This document shows positions 15,304-24,388 of a stretch of DNA of 64,000 bases, piece after piece. Location: contig NZ_JOGR01000005.1 of assembly GCF_000719515.1 (NCBI RefSeq), positions 124,001 through 188,000 of the forward strand. The letters run 5' to 3'. The notes under the pieces were generated by a model. That model was not told the DNA's origin and did not search any database. It saw only the letters and a list, made by a program, of their open reading frames with translations. Origin of the DNA: Glycomyces sp. NRRL B-16210 (GTDB taxonomy: Bacteria > Actinomycetota > Actinomycetes > Mycobacteriales > Micromonosporaceae). Position 1 is the first letter of the stretch. The number at the start of each line of letters is the position of its first letter. Made by a program: the position numbers and the translations under genes.

Positions 15304-16227
15304 TCAGCGCAGCGCGGGCTCCGCGAAATGGAGCGTCCCCTCGTCGGCATCCAGGGTCGCCTCCAGGCCCAACGGCACCGTCAGCGCGGGGGAGCAGTGG
15401 CCGAACCCGAAGTCCTCCACCACCGGCACGCCGAGCATCCCGAGCCGTTCCCCGAGCACCGCCCGGACCTCCTCCTCGGGGCCGCAGTCGGCCCACGACC
15501 CGAGCACCACCCCGGCCAGGCCCTCGAACCAGCCGGCCCTGCGCAACTGCGTCAGCGCCCGGTCGATCCGGTACGGCTCCTCGCCCGTGTCCTCCAGCAG
15601 CAGCAGCCCGCCCTCGACGTCCTGGCGGTGCTCGGCGGTGCCGATGCCCGCCGCCAGCAGCGTCAGCGTGCCGCCGAAGGTGACGCCGGTGGCCTTGCCG
15701 CCCACGAGCGTCCGCGCGGTGGGGGAGACCAGCTTCTGGACCCGCTCGGGTTCGAACAGGGTCTGGCGCAGGTGCTCCCGCGTCTCGGCGCTTTCGATGA
15801 ACGTCGACCACGACGGCATGGGGCCGTGCAGGGTCGAGGCCTCCACCCGCAGCGCGACCGCCTCGTGCAGGGCCGTCACGTCGCTGAAGCCCACGAACGC
15901 CTTCGGGCCGATCTCCTGGAGCCGCCCCCAGCGCACCTGGTCGATCATGCGCTGCGCGCCGTAGCCGCCGCGCGCGGCCACGACCGCCGCGATGGACGGA
16001 TCGGCCCACGCCGCGGTGAAGTCGGCCGCCCGATCGCGGTCGCTCCCGGCGAGGAACCCGTCCTCGTCCGCCGCGTGCGGCATCACGACCGGTTCGAGTC
16101 CCCAGCTTCGCAGCACTTCCAGGCCCGCGTCGAAGGCCGGCCCGGGGGAGGGGCTCGCCGGGGACACGATCGCCACCCGGTCTCCGGGCACGAGTCGGCG
16201 CGGGCGTCCCAGCGGTTCGAGGCTCAC
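15304..16227 (-). CDS. LD-carboxypeptidase (S66 family, LdcA/YkfA-like)
   Basis: 307 residues from GTG 16227, overlapping the S9 peptidase stop as GTGA. S66 landmarks: VAIVSPASP near 18-26, ARGGYGAQR, GFSDVTALH with nucleophile S115, LLLLED with E212, and FGFGHCSP with H277, giving the Ser-Glu-His triad. No signal peptide, so it acts in the cytosol. The family releases the terminal D-Ala from murein tetrapeptides, or acts on microcin C-type peptides (MccF). Being last in an operon with DppA and a peptide importer favours murein peptide recycling, as with YkfA beside dpp in Bacillus. Confidence 0.9.
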   Translation of the reverse strand: MSLEPLGRPRRLVPGDRVAIVSPASPSPGPAFDAGLEVLRSWGLEPVVMPHAADEDGFLAGSDRDRAADFTAAWADPSIAAVVAARGGYGAQRMIDQVRWGRLQEIGPKAFVGFSDVTALHEAVALRVEASTLHGPMPSWSTFIESAETREHLRQTLFEPERVQKLVSPTARTLVGGKATGVTFGGTLTLLAAGIGTAEHRQDVEGGLLLLEDTGEEPYRIDRALTQLRRAGWFEGLAGVVLGSWADCGPEEEVRAVLGERLGMLGVPVVEDFGFGHCSPALTVPLGLEATLDADEGTLHFAEPALR

Positions 16228-18221
16228 GTTGTCAGCTCCAGTTCGTGGTCGGGGCCTTCGAAACCGAAGACCCGCGCGTACAGGGCGTGCTCGGCGAGCA
16301 CCGCGTCCATGATGGTCGAGGCCTGCCGGAACCCGTGCTGCTCGCCCGCATAGGTCCGGTAGGCGTGCGGGACGCCGCTGCCGGCGACGTGCTCCAGCAG
16401 CGCCTCGCACTGCGCCGGAAGGCAGATGACGTCCTCGAGTCCTTGCAGGAGCAGGAACGGGGCCGCGATCCGGTCCGCGTTCGCGACCGGCGACCGCTCC
16501 CGATTGCGCTCGTGCAGGACCTCGGGAGGCCCGACGAGTCCGGTGATGTACTGCGATTCGAAGTCGTGCGTCTCGTCGCCGGTCCAGCCCACCAGGTCCA
16601 GGATCGGGTACTTGATCGTCGCGCACGCGTAGACCCCTTCGGCCGCGGGCGAAGTCAGCGACGCCGCCGCCGTCCAGCCGCCCGCGCTGCCGCCGCGGAT
16701 CGCGATCCGCGCCGGGTCGGCGCTCCCCTCGGCCGCCAGCGCCCGGGCCACGGCCGCGCAGTCCTCGACGTCGACCACGCCCCACTGCTCGCGCAGCCGC
16801 TCGCGGTACTCGCGCCCGTACCCGGTCGACCCGCCGTAGTTCACCTCGACCACGCCGATGCCGCGCGAGGTGAAATAGGCCAGCTCCATGTCGAGCACCG
16901 CCCGCACGTTACTCGTCGGCCCGCCGTGGACCCACACCGCGTACGGCGGCAGCTCCCCTTCGGGCCCTTCGTACTCGGGGTTGCGCGGCGGATAGACGTG
17001 CGCGTGCACCTCGCGCCCGCCCGGCCCCGGGAAGGTCCGGTGCTCGGGCACCGGGTAGTACGCGGGGTCGACCTCGTCGGCGTGCGCCGCGGCGACGACC
17101 CGGGCCGTGCCGGAACCGGTGTCGACCTCGACCACCTCGTAGCCCGAACCCGCGCTCGCGGCGATGCCGTAGACGCGGTCGCCGATCGCGCACAGGCCCG
17201 AGGCCCAGTCGGTCCACGGCCCCGCGACGGGGTTCATCCGCCGCTCCCAGGCGTCGAAGATCCCCAGGCGGCTCTCGCCCTTCCCGTGGACGGCGGCGAT
17301 GTCGCCGCCCGCGAGCGGCTGGAACCACCGCGACCCGAGCGTCCACATCGGTCCGGCGAACTCCTGCTCGGTGGCGTGGACGGGCCCGGTCTCGTTGTCG
17401 TACACGTCGACCCAGTGCAGGTTCCACCAGCCGGAGCGGTCGCTCACGAACAGCAGCGAGGCGTCGGCGGCCCATTCGGCCTGCGCGATCGACTCGCCGT
17501 CGCCCCCGGCGACCTTGCGCGCGTGTTCGAGCGCGCCGTCCTCGGTCACCGTGGCCCACCACAGCTGCGTCTCGTCCCAAGGCATGTGCGGGTGGTCCCA
17601 CGCCAGCCACGCGACCGCCGAACCGGTGGGGAGGAGCTTGGGGCCGGTCACGAACCGGTGCGAGCCGTCGGTCAGCTCCCGGATCGCGGCGCGGTCGCCC
17701 GCGGCGGACCCGTCGAGCGGCACCGCCGCGAGCGAGCGCCGCACCTCCGTGGGCCGCTCGCCGGTGAACTCCTCCATGACCGCCCAGACCTCGCCGAACT
17801 CCTCGACGATCACCGGCTCGCACCAGCGCAGGCCGCTCGGCACCGACCCGGGCGGGGTGAGCGGCACCGGCTCGCCACCGCGGTCGGGTTCGAACCGGTA
17901 GAGCCGCTGGTCGGCGAAGTCGGTGAACACCACGAGCGGGCCGTTCGCGCCGACGACGCCCGCCCACGGGTGGCCGCCGTACTCGTGGACGCGGTTGCGC
18001 ACGTTCCAAGGCGCGGGCAGGACCGACTCGGTCGCCCCGCCCTCACGGCGGCGGACGAGCGCCCGCCGCCCGCCCTCGCCAGGGCGCGGCTCGGTCCACC
18101 ACAGCTCGTCGCCGACCGCGCCCAGGTGGGCGGGCCTGCCGTCCGAGGCCGCGACCGTCTCGACCGTGATCGGGGACTTCCAAGCGCCGTAAGGGGCCGG
18201 TTCGACCGCCTGTGCAACCAT
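16224..18221 (-). CDS. S9 family prolyl-oligopeptidase-type peptidase
   Basis: 665 residues. An N-terminal beta-propeller (about 1-400, with repeated Trp-Asp blades) is followed by an alpha/beta-hydrolase domain with HGGPTSNVR, nucleophile Ser in GGSAGG, the Asp in GLEDVICL and the His in GEQHGFR. No signal peptide, so cytosolic. It should cleave short peptides, usually after Pro or acyl-blocked residues. It lies 12 bases after the M20 gene and overlaps the LD-carboxypeptidase, as part of the nine-gene peptide operon. Confidence 0.92.
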   Translation of the reverse strand: MVAQAVEPAPYGAWKSPITVETVAASDGRPAHLGAVGDELWWTEPRPGEGGRRALVRRREGGATESVLPAPWNVRNRVHEYGGHPWAGVVGANGPLVVFTDFADQRLYRFEPDRGGEPVPLTPPGSVPSGLRWCEPVIVEEFGEVWAVMEEFTGERPTEVRRSLAAVPLDGSAAGDRAAIRELTDGSHRFVTGPKLLPTGSAVAWLAWDHPHMPWDETQLWWATVTEDGALEHARKVAGGDGESIAQAEWAADASLLFVSDRSGWWNLHWVDVYDNETGPVHATEQEFAGPMWTLGSRWFQPLAGGDIAAVHGKGESRLGIFDAWERRMNPVAGPWTDWASGLCAIGDRVYGIAASAGSGYEVVEVDTGSGTARVVAAAHADEVDPAYYPVPEHRTFPGPGGREVHAHVYPPRNPEYEGPEGELPPYAVWVHGGPTSNVRAVLDMELAYFTSRGIGVVEVNYGGSTGYGREYRERLREQWGVVDVEDCAAVARALAAEGSADPARIAIRGGSAGGWTAAASLTSPAAEGVYACATIKYPILDLVGWTGDETHDFESQYITGLVGPPEVLHERNRERSPVANADRIAAPFLLLQGLEDVICLPAQCEALLEHVAGSGVPHAYRTYAGEQHGFRQASTIMDAVLAEHALYARVFGFEGPDHELELTT

Positions 18222-18233
18222 GTGGTCTCCTCG

Positions 18234-19547
18234 CTAGGCGTTCCGCAGGAACTCGTCCAACACTCGCAGGCCGAATCGGAGCCCTTCGACCGGGACCCGT
18301 TCGTCCACGCCGTGGGCCAGCCTCCCGTATCCGAACTCCGGAGGCAACCCCAGGGGCGAGAACCCGTAACCGGTGATCCCCAACCGGGCGAACTGCTTCG
18401 CGTCGGTTCCTCCCGACATGCAGAACGGCACCGGGTGCCCCTCGGGGTCGAACTTCCGGACCGCCGCGCGCATCGCCGCGAAGGCCGGCGAGTCCACCGG
18501 CGCGCCGAGTGGCTGCGTGCGGTGCCGGTAGCGCCAGCGCACCTCGGGCCCGCACAGCGCGTCCATGGTCGCCTCGAACTCGGCCTCGCCGCCCGGCAGC
18601 ACCCTGCCGTCCACTTCGGCCCGTGCGTGTCCGGGGATGACGTTGACCTTGTAGCCCGCTTCGAGCACCGTCGGGTTCGCGCTGCTGCGCACCGTCGACT
18701 CCACGAGCTGCGCGGCCGGGCCGAGCCTCGCGAGCAGGCCGTCCACATCGTCCAGATCCGCTTCGATCCCGTGCAGCGCAGCCAGTTCGGTGAGCGCCGC
18801 TCGCACGGTCGGGGTCAGTCGCACCGGCCACTGGTGCGCGTCGATCCGCGCGACGGCCGCCGCGATCTTGCCGACGGCGTTGTCGGGGTTGGCCTTCGAG
18901 CCGTGCCCGGCCGTGCCCTCCGCGGTCAGCTCCAGCCACGCCGTGCCCCGCTCGCCCGCCCCGATCGGATAGACCCGCAGGCCGCCGCTGTGGAAGGTGA
19001 ACCCGCCCGACTCCGAGATCCCCTCCGTGCAGCCCGCGAACAGGTCTGCGTGCGCCTCGGCGAGGTACCCGGCCCCGTACTCGGCGCTGGCCTCCTCGTC
19101 GGCGGTGAACGCGATGACGACCGGTCGCCGCGGCCGCACGCCTTCGCGCGCCCAGGACCGCACGGTCGCGAGGACCATCGCGTCCATGCTCTTCATGTCG
19201 AGCGCCCCTCGGCCCCAGAGCATCCCGCCGTTCCCGTCGTCGGTGACCTCCCCGGAGAACGGGTGGACGCTCCAGTCCGCGGCCTCGGCCGGGACCACGT
19301 CGAGGTGCCCGTGGACCAGCAGCGCTTCGGCGTCCGGGTCCGTCCCCTCGATCCGTGCGACCACATTGGACCGGTTCGGGGCCTTCTCCAGGATCCGCGG
19401 CTCGATCCCGGCCTCGGCGAGCTTCCCGGCCGCGTACTCCGCCGCGGCGCGCTCGTCCCCGTCTCCGTCGCCGCGGTTCGTGGTGTCGATCCGGATCAGC
19501 TCCGAGGTGAACGCCACGACCTCCTCGAGCGCTCGCGCGTCAGCCAT
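18234..19547 (-). CDS. M20 family dizinc peptidase
   Basis: 437 residues with GHLDVVP (zinc ligand), GRGALDMKS (bridging Asp), ADEEA (catalytic Glu and ligand), the lid-domain motif GTAGHGSK and the C-terminal ligand region AHGVDERV. No signal peptide. The M20/ArgE/DapE-type family cleaves dipeptides or N-acyl amino acids; the exact substrate is unclear. Its start overlaps the D-aminopeptidase stop by 8 bases. In this operon it would finish the breakdown of imported wall peptides (inference). Confidence 0.9.
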   Translation of the reverse strand: MADARALEEVVAFTSELIRIDTTNRGDGDGDERAAAEYAAGKLAEAGIEPRILEKAPNRSNVVARIEGTDPDAEALLVHGHLDVVPAEAADWSVHPFSGEVTDDGNGGMLWGRGALDMKSMDAMVLATVRSWAREGVRPRRPVVIAFTADEEASAEYGAGYLAEAHADLFAGCTEGISESGGFTFHSGGLRVYPIGAGERGTAWLELTAEGTAGHGSKANPDNAVGKIAAAVARIDAHQWPVRLTPTVRAALTELAALHGIEADLDDVDGLLARLGPAAQLVESTVRSSANPTVLEAGYKVNVIPGHARAEVDGRVLPGGEAEFEATMDALCGPEVRWRYRHRTQPLGAPVDSPAFAAMRAAVRKFDPEGHPVPFCMSGGTDAKQFARLGITGYGFSPLGLPPEFGYGRLAHGVDERVPVEGLRFGLRVLDEFLRNA

Positions 19548-20370
19548 ACTGCTCCTCCATCGCCGCCGAGGCGACCGTCGTGACGGCCTTGAAGCACCGG
19601 ATGGCCTCGTACATCGTCGGGAGCGTGAACGACACCCGGCGCTCGCCGCACCGCTCCACGCCCGGGATCACCGAAGCCGCGCCGACCAGGTGATCGGCGT
19701 CGAACTCCACGTCGATCCGGTACGGCCCGCCCTTCACCGGCTCGTGCCGCACCGCCAGCCGCCTCGCCTCCCGCGCGCCCTCGCGGATGAGCCGCGCGGC
19801 CGTCTCGGGCGGCAGGCACCGGGCCGCGTACCGCGAGACGCAGTGCTTGACGACCACGCCGACCGCCTCCGGCGCGTAGGAGCGGGCGTCCTCGATGGTC
19901 TTGTCGTCGCCGGTCACCATGATCACCGGCACCCCGAACTCGGCCGCCACGGCCGCGTTGAGCCGCCCCTCCGAGGCGCGGACCCCGTTGAGCCACACCG
20001 AGGTGACCGTGTTCGCCAGATACGTGTGCGCGAGCACCCCTTCACTGCCGGCCCCCGCGTGGTAGCCGAGGAACACCACGCCCGCGACCTCCCCGTCCCG
20101 CACGCCCTCCATCATGGACAGCTCCTTGTGCCGCCCGGTGATGACCTCCGCGTAGGCCTCCAACCGCTCCGGCAGCAGGTTCCGCATCGTCCAATGCGCC
20201 TCGTTGACCACCGGCACCACGCCCTCGGCCCCGAGCCCGACCACGACCGCGTTCACGTCGTCGGTGAACAGCGGCCGCATCCGCTCCCAGCCGGGCGTCC
20301 CCGGCAGCACGTCGCCCGGGCACGTCACGCCCGTCGCGCCCTCCATGTCGGCACTGATGAGGATCCTCAT
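19540..20370 (-). CDS. dppA: M55 D-aminopeptidase DppA
   Basis: 276 residues. The start gives the hallmark ISADMEGATGV with metal ligands D8 and E10. EAHWTMRNLLPE, FLGYHAGAG and NGVRASEGRLNAAVAAEFGVPV are the other conserved M55 segments. The family is a decameric zinc enzyme removing N-terminal D-residues, for example from D-Ala-D-Ala. The ATG overlaps the preceding ATPase stop (ATGA). Encoding with a dipeptide transporter is exactly the Bacillus dppABCDE arrangement. Confidence 0.94.
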   Translation of the reverse strand: MRILISADMEGATGVTCPGDVLPGTPGWERMRPLFTDDVNAVVVGLGAEGVVPVVNEAHWTMRNLLPERLEAYAEVITGRHKELSMMEGVRDGEVAGVVFLGYHAGAGSEGVLAHTYLANTVTSVWLNGVRASEGRLNAAVAAEFGVPVIMVTGDDKTIEDARSYAPEAVGVVVKHCVSRYAARCLPPETAARLIREGAREARRLAVRHEPVKGGPYRIDVEFDADHLVGAASVIPGVERCGERRVSFTLPTMYEAIRCFKAVTTVASAAMEEQYG

Positions 20371-21365
20371 CCGGCCATCCTCGCAGGCATCGCCGCGTCC
20401 AGGTGGCAGGCGACCAGATGCGCCGACTCCGGTCCCAGCCGCGCCGGGTCCTCGCCCTCGCACCGGTCCAGCACCGCCGCCGCCCGACCCGACGCCACCT
20501 CCTGGCAGCGCGGCCGGAACCGGCACCCCGCCGGGACCTCCGCGGCATCCGGCAGCTCCCCGGCCAGCACGATCGGCTCGCGAACCGGCGAGTCGGGGAG
20601 CACCGACACCAGCGCCCGCGTGTACGGGTGCCGCGGCGCCGTCAGCACCCGCTCGACCGGGCCCTGCTCCACGATCCGCCCCAGGTACATGATCGCGATC
20701 CGGTCCGCGATGCTCCACGCCAGACCCAGATCGTGCGTGATCACCAGCGCCCCCAGCCCCGCGTCCTCCTTGAGCCGCAGCAGCAGCGAGAGGATCTCCC
20801 CGCGCACCGAGGCGTCCAGCGAGGCCACCGGCTCGTCCGCGACCAGGATGCTCGGCTCCAGCACCAGCGCCCCGGCGATCACCACCCGCTGCCGCTGCCC
20901 GCCCGACAGCTCGTGCGGATACGCCAGGAAGAACCGCTCCGGCGGCCGCAGACCCGCCCGCGCCAGCGCCTCGGCCACCCGCCCCGGCTCGTCCTCGCCG
21001 ATCCCGTGGATCCGCAGCCCCTCGGCCACCGCCTCGTACACCGTGTGCCGCGGGTTCAACGCCCCCGTAGGGTCCTGGAGCACCAACTGCACCTGCCTCC
21101 GGTACGCCTTCAACGCCCGCGACGAGAACCGCAGCGGCACGTCCCCGAACGACACCGTCCCACCCGAAGGCCGCTCCAGACCCATCAGCGTCCGCGCCAA
21201 CGTCGTCTTGCCGCAACCCGACTCGCCCGCCAGCGCCACGATCTCACCCGGAGCCACGTCCAGGTCAACCCCGTCCACCGCCCGCGCCACCCGCCCGCCC
21301 GGCAACCCGAACTCCACCCGCAGACCCCTGGCGCGCAACACCTTCGCACCCTCAACCGAAGACAA
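20367..21365 (-). CDS. dppF: Peptide ABC transporter ATPase, DppF/OppF type
   Basis: 332 residues from TTG 21365, which overlaps the upstream stop by 14 bases; a GTG further in is the alternative. Walker A GESGCGKTT, Q-loop LVLQDP, signature LSGGQRQR, Walker B ILVADEP and switch His in ITHDLG. The C-terminal extension with GCRFRPRC and a later Cys is the oligopeptide-ATPase Fe-S/regulatory tail. It energises import with DppD. Confidence 0.92.
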   Translation of the reverse strand: MSSVEGAKVLRARGLRVEFGLPGGRVARAVDGVDLDVAPGEIVALAGESGCGKTTLARTLMGLERPSGGTVSFGDVPLRFSSRALKAYRRQVQLVLQDPTGALNPRHTVYEAVAEGLRIHGIGEDEPGRVAEALARAGLRPPERFFLAYPHELSGGQRQRVVIAGALVLEPSILVADEPVASLDASVRGEILSLLLRLKEDAGLGALVITHDLGLAWSIADRIAIMYLGRIVEQGPVERVLTAPRHPYTRALVSVLPDSPVREPIVLAGELPDAAEVPAGCRFRPRCQEVASGRAAAVLDRCEGEDPARLGPESAHLVACHLDAAMPARMAG

Positions 21366-22341
21366 CGGACTCCCCCTCCTGCGCCACGAAGCACGCGCTC
21401 GACCGGACCGTCCCGATCCCCGGCACCCGCAGCAGCTCCGGCGACTCCTCGCCGCACCGCTCCACCGCCACCGCGCACCGCGGCCGGAACGAGCAGCCCT
21501 CCGGCAGCCGCGCCGGATCCGGCGGATCGCCCGCCAGCCCACCCGGCCGCCCCCGCGACGCCGGGTCCCCGATCACCGGGAACGCGGCCCCCAGCGCCGC
21601 CGAATACGGATGCCGCGCGTCCGCGAACACCTCGCGCGCCGGACCCCGCTCGACGATCCGCCCCGCGTACATCACCACCGCCGTGTCGCACACCGCCGAC
21701 AGCACCGACAGGTCGTGGCTGATCATCACCAACCCCACGCCCCGCTCCTTCACCAGCCCCGTCATCAATTGCAGCACCTGGGCCTGCACCATCACGTCCA
21801 ACGCCGTGGTCGCCTCGTCGGCGATGATCAGCTCCGGATCGCACGCGAGCGCCATCGCGATCATCACCCGCTGCCGCTGACCCCCCGACAGCTCATGCGG
21901 GTAGCTCCGCATCCGCGAAGACGGCAACCCGACCCGCTCCAGCAGCGCCTCCGCACGCGCGGCGGCCTTCGCCGGCGTCGTCCGCTCGTGCACCAGGATC
22001 GGCTCGGCCACCTGCCGCCCGATCCGCTGCACCGCGTTGAGCGAGTGCATCGCCCCCTGGAACACGATCGAAGCGCCCGTCCACCGCACCGCCCGCAGAC
22101 GCCCCCAGCCCATCCGGAGCAGATCCTCACCGTCGAGCAGGATCTCGCCCGAGACCTCCGCGCTCTTCGGCAGCAGCCGCAGCACCGCCATCGCGAGCGT
22201 TGACTTGCCGCAACCGGACTCGCCCGCGATCCCCACGATCCGACCGGCCCCGACCGACAGGTCCACGCCCCGCACCGCCGGGATCCGCCCCCGCGAACCG
22301 GTGTACGTGACCCACAGGTCCCTGAACTCCAGCAGCGTCAC
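21352..22341 (-). CDS. dppD: Peptide ABC transporter ATPase, DppD/OppD type
   Basis: 329 residues from GTG 22341 (GTGA overlap with the permease stop). Walker A GESGCGKST, Q-loop IVFQGAMHSLNAV, signature LSGGQRQR, Walker B LIIADEAT, switch His in ISHDLS and the C-terminal oligopeptide tail GCSFRPRC with further cysteines. It pairs with DppF on the cytosolic face of the two permeases. Confidence 0.92.
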   Translation of the reverse strand: MTLLEFRDLWVTYTGSRGRIPAVRGVDLSVGAGRIVGIAGESGCGKSTLAMAVLRLLPKSAEVSGEILLDGEDLLRMGWGRLRAVRWTGASIVFQGAMHSLNAVQRIGRQVAEPILVHERTTPAKAAARAEALLERVGLPSSRMRSYPHELSGGQRQRVMIAMALACDPELIIADEATTALDVMVQAQVLQLMTGLVKERGVGLVMISHDLSVLSAVCDTAVVMYAGRIVERGPAREVFADARHPYSAALGAAFPVIGDPASRGRPGGLAGDPPDPARLPEGCSFRPRCAVAVERCGEESPELLRVPGIGTVRSSACFVAQEGESVVFG

Positions 22342-23240
22342 CGCTCACCTCGCAGCCTCGGATTGAACACGGCCTCCAGCGCCCGGCCGCACATCATGAA
22401 CGCGAGCACCACGACCAGGATCGCCAGGCCCGGCGGCAGCAGGTACCACCACGCGTGCGCCGACACCGCCCCGCTCGAGGAGGCCCGGTTGAGGATCGAG
22501 CCCCACGAGACCACCCCCGGGTCGCCCAGGCCCAGCCACGCCAGCGAGGACTCCATGAGGATCGCCGAGGGCACGAGCAGCGTCGCGCTGGCGAGCACGA
22601 GCGGCAGCACGTTCGGCAGCACGTGGCGGGTCATCTGGTGCCAGTGCCCGGCGCCGAGCGCCCTGGCCCGCTCCAGGTACGGCCGCGCCTGCACGGTGAG
22701 CGTCTGGGCCCGCACGAGCCGGGTCGTGCCCGGCCACGAGACGAGCGCGATCACGGCGACGGTGGTGCCCATGCTCCGGCCGAGCACGGCCAGCAGCGCG
22801 ATCGCCACGACCAGGCTCGGCAGGACCATGAACCAGTCCGAGATCCGCAGCGCGATCCAGCCGTACCAGCCGCCGACGTGGCCGCTCGTGACGCCCACGG
22901 TGGTGCCGATGAGGATCGCGACCACGGTCGCGGTGAGGCCGATGAGGAGCGACAGGCGCGAGCCCCAGAGCGTGAGGGCCAGGATCGACCGGCCCGTCTC
23001 GTCGGTGCCGAGCGGGAACTCGGCCGAGGGCGGGGCCATGCGCCCGCCGGTGGCCTGCGTGACGCTCAGCTGCGACTGGTCGACCAGGACCGGCGCGGCG
23101 AGCGCCAGGACCACGACCGCGCCCAGGAGCACCAGGCCGACCATGCCGGCCCGCTGGCTCCGGTAGGCCGCCCAAGACCTGGCGAAGGACTGGCGCCTGC
23201 GGGCCCATCGCAGGCTCCGCGAAGTGACTGTGCTCGTCAT
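22338..23240 (-). CDS. dppC: Peptide ABC transporter permease, DppC type
   Basis: 300 residues. An N-terminal cytosolic segment, six membrane helices, the periplasmic GTDETGRSILA motif typical of DppC/OppC, and the EAA loop RALGAGHWHQMTRHVLPNVLP contacting the ATPases. ATG at 23240. Five bases separate it from dppB. Confidence 0.93.
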   Translation of the reverse strand: MTSTVTSRSLRWARRRQSFARSWAAYRSQRAGMVGLVLLGAVVVLALAAPVLVDQSQLSVTQATGGRMAPPSAEFPLGTDETGRSILALTLWGSRLSLLIGLTATVVAILIGTTVGVTSGHVGGWYGWIALRISDWFMVLPSLVVAIALLAVLGRSMGTTVAVIALVSWPGTTRLVRAQTLTVQARPYLERARALGAGHWHQMTRHVLPNVLPLVLASATLLVPSAILMESSLAWLGLGDPGVVSWGSILNRASSSGAVSAHAWWYLLPPGLAILVVVLAFMMCGRALEAVFNPRLRGER

Positions 23241-23245
23241 GTTCC

Positions 23246-24388
23246 CTAACCCGACCTTCGCATCCGCGGGTCGATGAACCAGTAGAGGATCTCCGCGCAC
23301 AGCACCGCGAGGATGGTGGAGCTGGAGAACAGCACGAACAGCGCCTGGAGGACCGGCCGGTCGGGGTAGAAGATCGACTGCACGAACAGCCGTCCGAGGC
23401 CGGGCCAGCTGAAGACGGTCTCGGTGATGATGGAGCCGTTGACGACCGAGCCGAGCGCCAGGAACACGAGCGTGACCGTCGGCAGCAGCGCGTTCGGCAC
23501 CGCGTGCCTGCGCCGCACCTCGTCGTCGCGCAGGCCCTTGGCCCGCGCGGTGGTCAGGTAGTCGCCGCCCAGTTCGTCCAGGATGGACGAGCGCATGATC
23601 ATGAGGTACCCGGCGTAGACCACCGCCGTGTAGGTGAGCACCGGCAGCACCAGGTGGTGGCCGATGTCGACCGCCTGCGACCAGAAGTCTGGCGGGGTGC
23701 TCGGCGAGCGCATCCCGTTGACCGGGAACAGCCCCAGGTACCGGGCGAAGACCAGGATCACGATCATGCCGAGCCAGAACGTCGGCGCCGAGTACAGCAC
23801 GAGCCCGGTCGCGACGTGGCCCCGGTCGAACCGGCTGCCCTGCCGCCAGCCGGTGCGCGCCCCGATCCAGAACCCGAGCAGGACCGCGAGCACCATGCCG
23901 GTGCCCGAGAGCAGGAGCGTCGCCGGGAGCCGCTCCACGATGAGGTCGAAGATGGGCCTGCGGTACTGGAACGAGTCGCCGAGGTCCATCGTGAGCGTGC
24001 CGGTGATGTAGTCCCAGAACTGGCGCCACATCGGCTCGTCGAGCCCGAGTTCGGCCCGCATCGCGGCGCGCTCCTCCGGCGAGACCGGGCGCTCCCTCGT
24101 GAGCTGGTCGATCGGGTCCCCGGCGATGAGCCGGAAGATGAAGAACGAGGAGAACAGCACCAGCAGGAGCGACACGGCCGCGCCGCCGACGTGCTTGGCG
24201 ACGTAGCGGCCGAACCCGCTGGAGACGCGGCCCCTGCGGCCCGCGGGCCGCCGCGCGGACGGAGCCTCGGTCGAGGCCCCGTCCGCGGGCGTGGCGAGAT
24301 CGGACGGCCGGGTCGCGGGTCCGTTCGCGGTCGTGGCGTCCTCGGGCCCCTCGGCGGGATCACCCTCGGACGGCGTGCTCTCGGTCAT
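23246..24388 (-). CDS. dppB: Peptide ABC transporter permease, DppB type
   Basis: 380 residues. Residues 1-65 form an unusual Ser/Pro/Ala/Glu-rich disordered cytosolic extension, then the DppB core: FRLIAGDPIDQL, FSQ-type FQYRRPIFDLI, TFWLGM, and the EAA loop RAKGLRDDEVRRRHAVPNAL. ATG overlaps the binding-protein stop as ATGA. The long N-terminal tail is the only oddity. Confidence 0.92.
   Translation of the reverse strand: MTESTPSEGDPAEGPEDATTANGPATRPSDLATPADGASTEAPSARRPAGRRGRVSSGFGRYVAKHVGGAAVSLLLVLFSSFFIFRLIAGDPIDQLTRERPVSPEERAAMRAELGLDEPMWRQFWDYITGTLTMDLGDSFQYRRPIFDLIVERLPATLLLSGTGMVLAVLLGFWIGARTGWRQGSRFDRGHVATGLVLYSAPTFWLGMIVILVFARYLGLFPVNGMRSPSTPPDFWSQAVDIGHHLVLPVLTYTAVVYAGYLMIMRSSILDELGGDYLTTARAKGLRDDEVRRRHAVPNALLPTVTLVFLALGSVVNGSIITETVFSWPGLGRLFVQSIFYPDRPVLQALFVLFSSSTILAVLCAEILYWFIDPRMRRSG

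Noticed and set aside
16245..19583. 1112-codon plus-strand frame antisense to the S9 and M20 peptidase genes
   Set aside because: Arg/Pro/Val-rich with no domain; it mirrors third-position GC bias of the real genes on the other strand.
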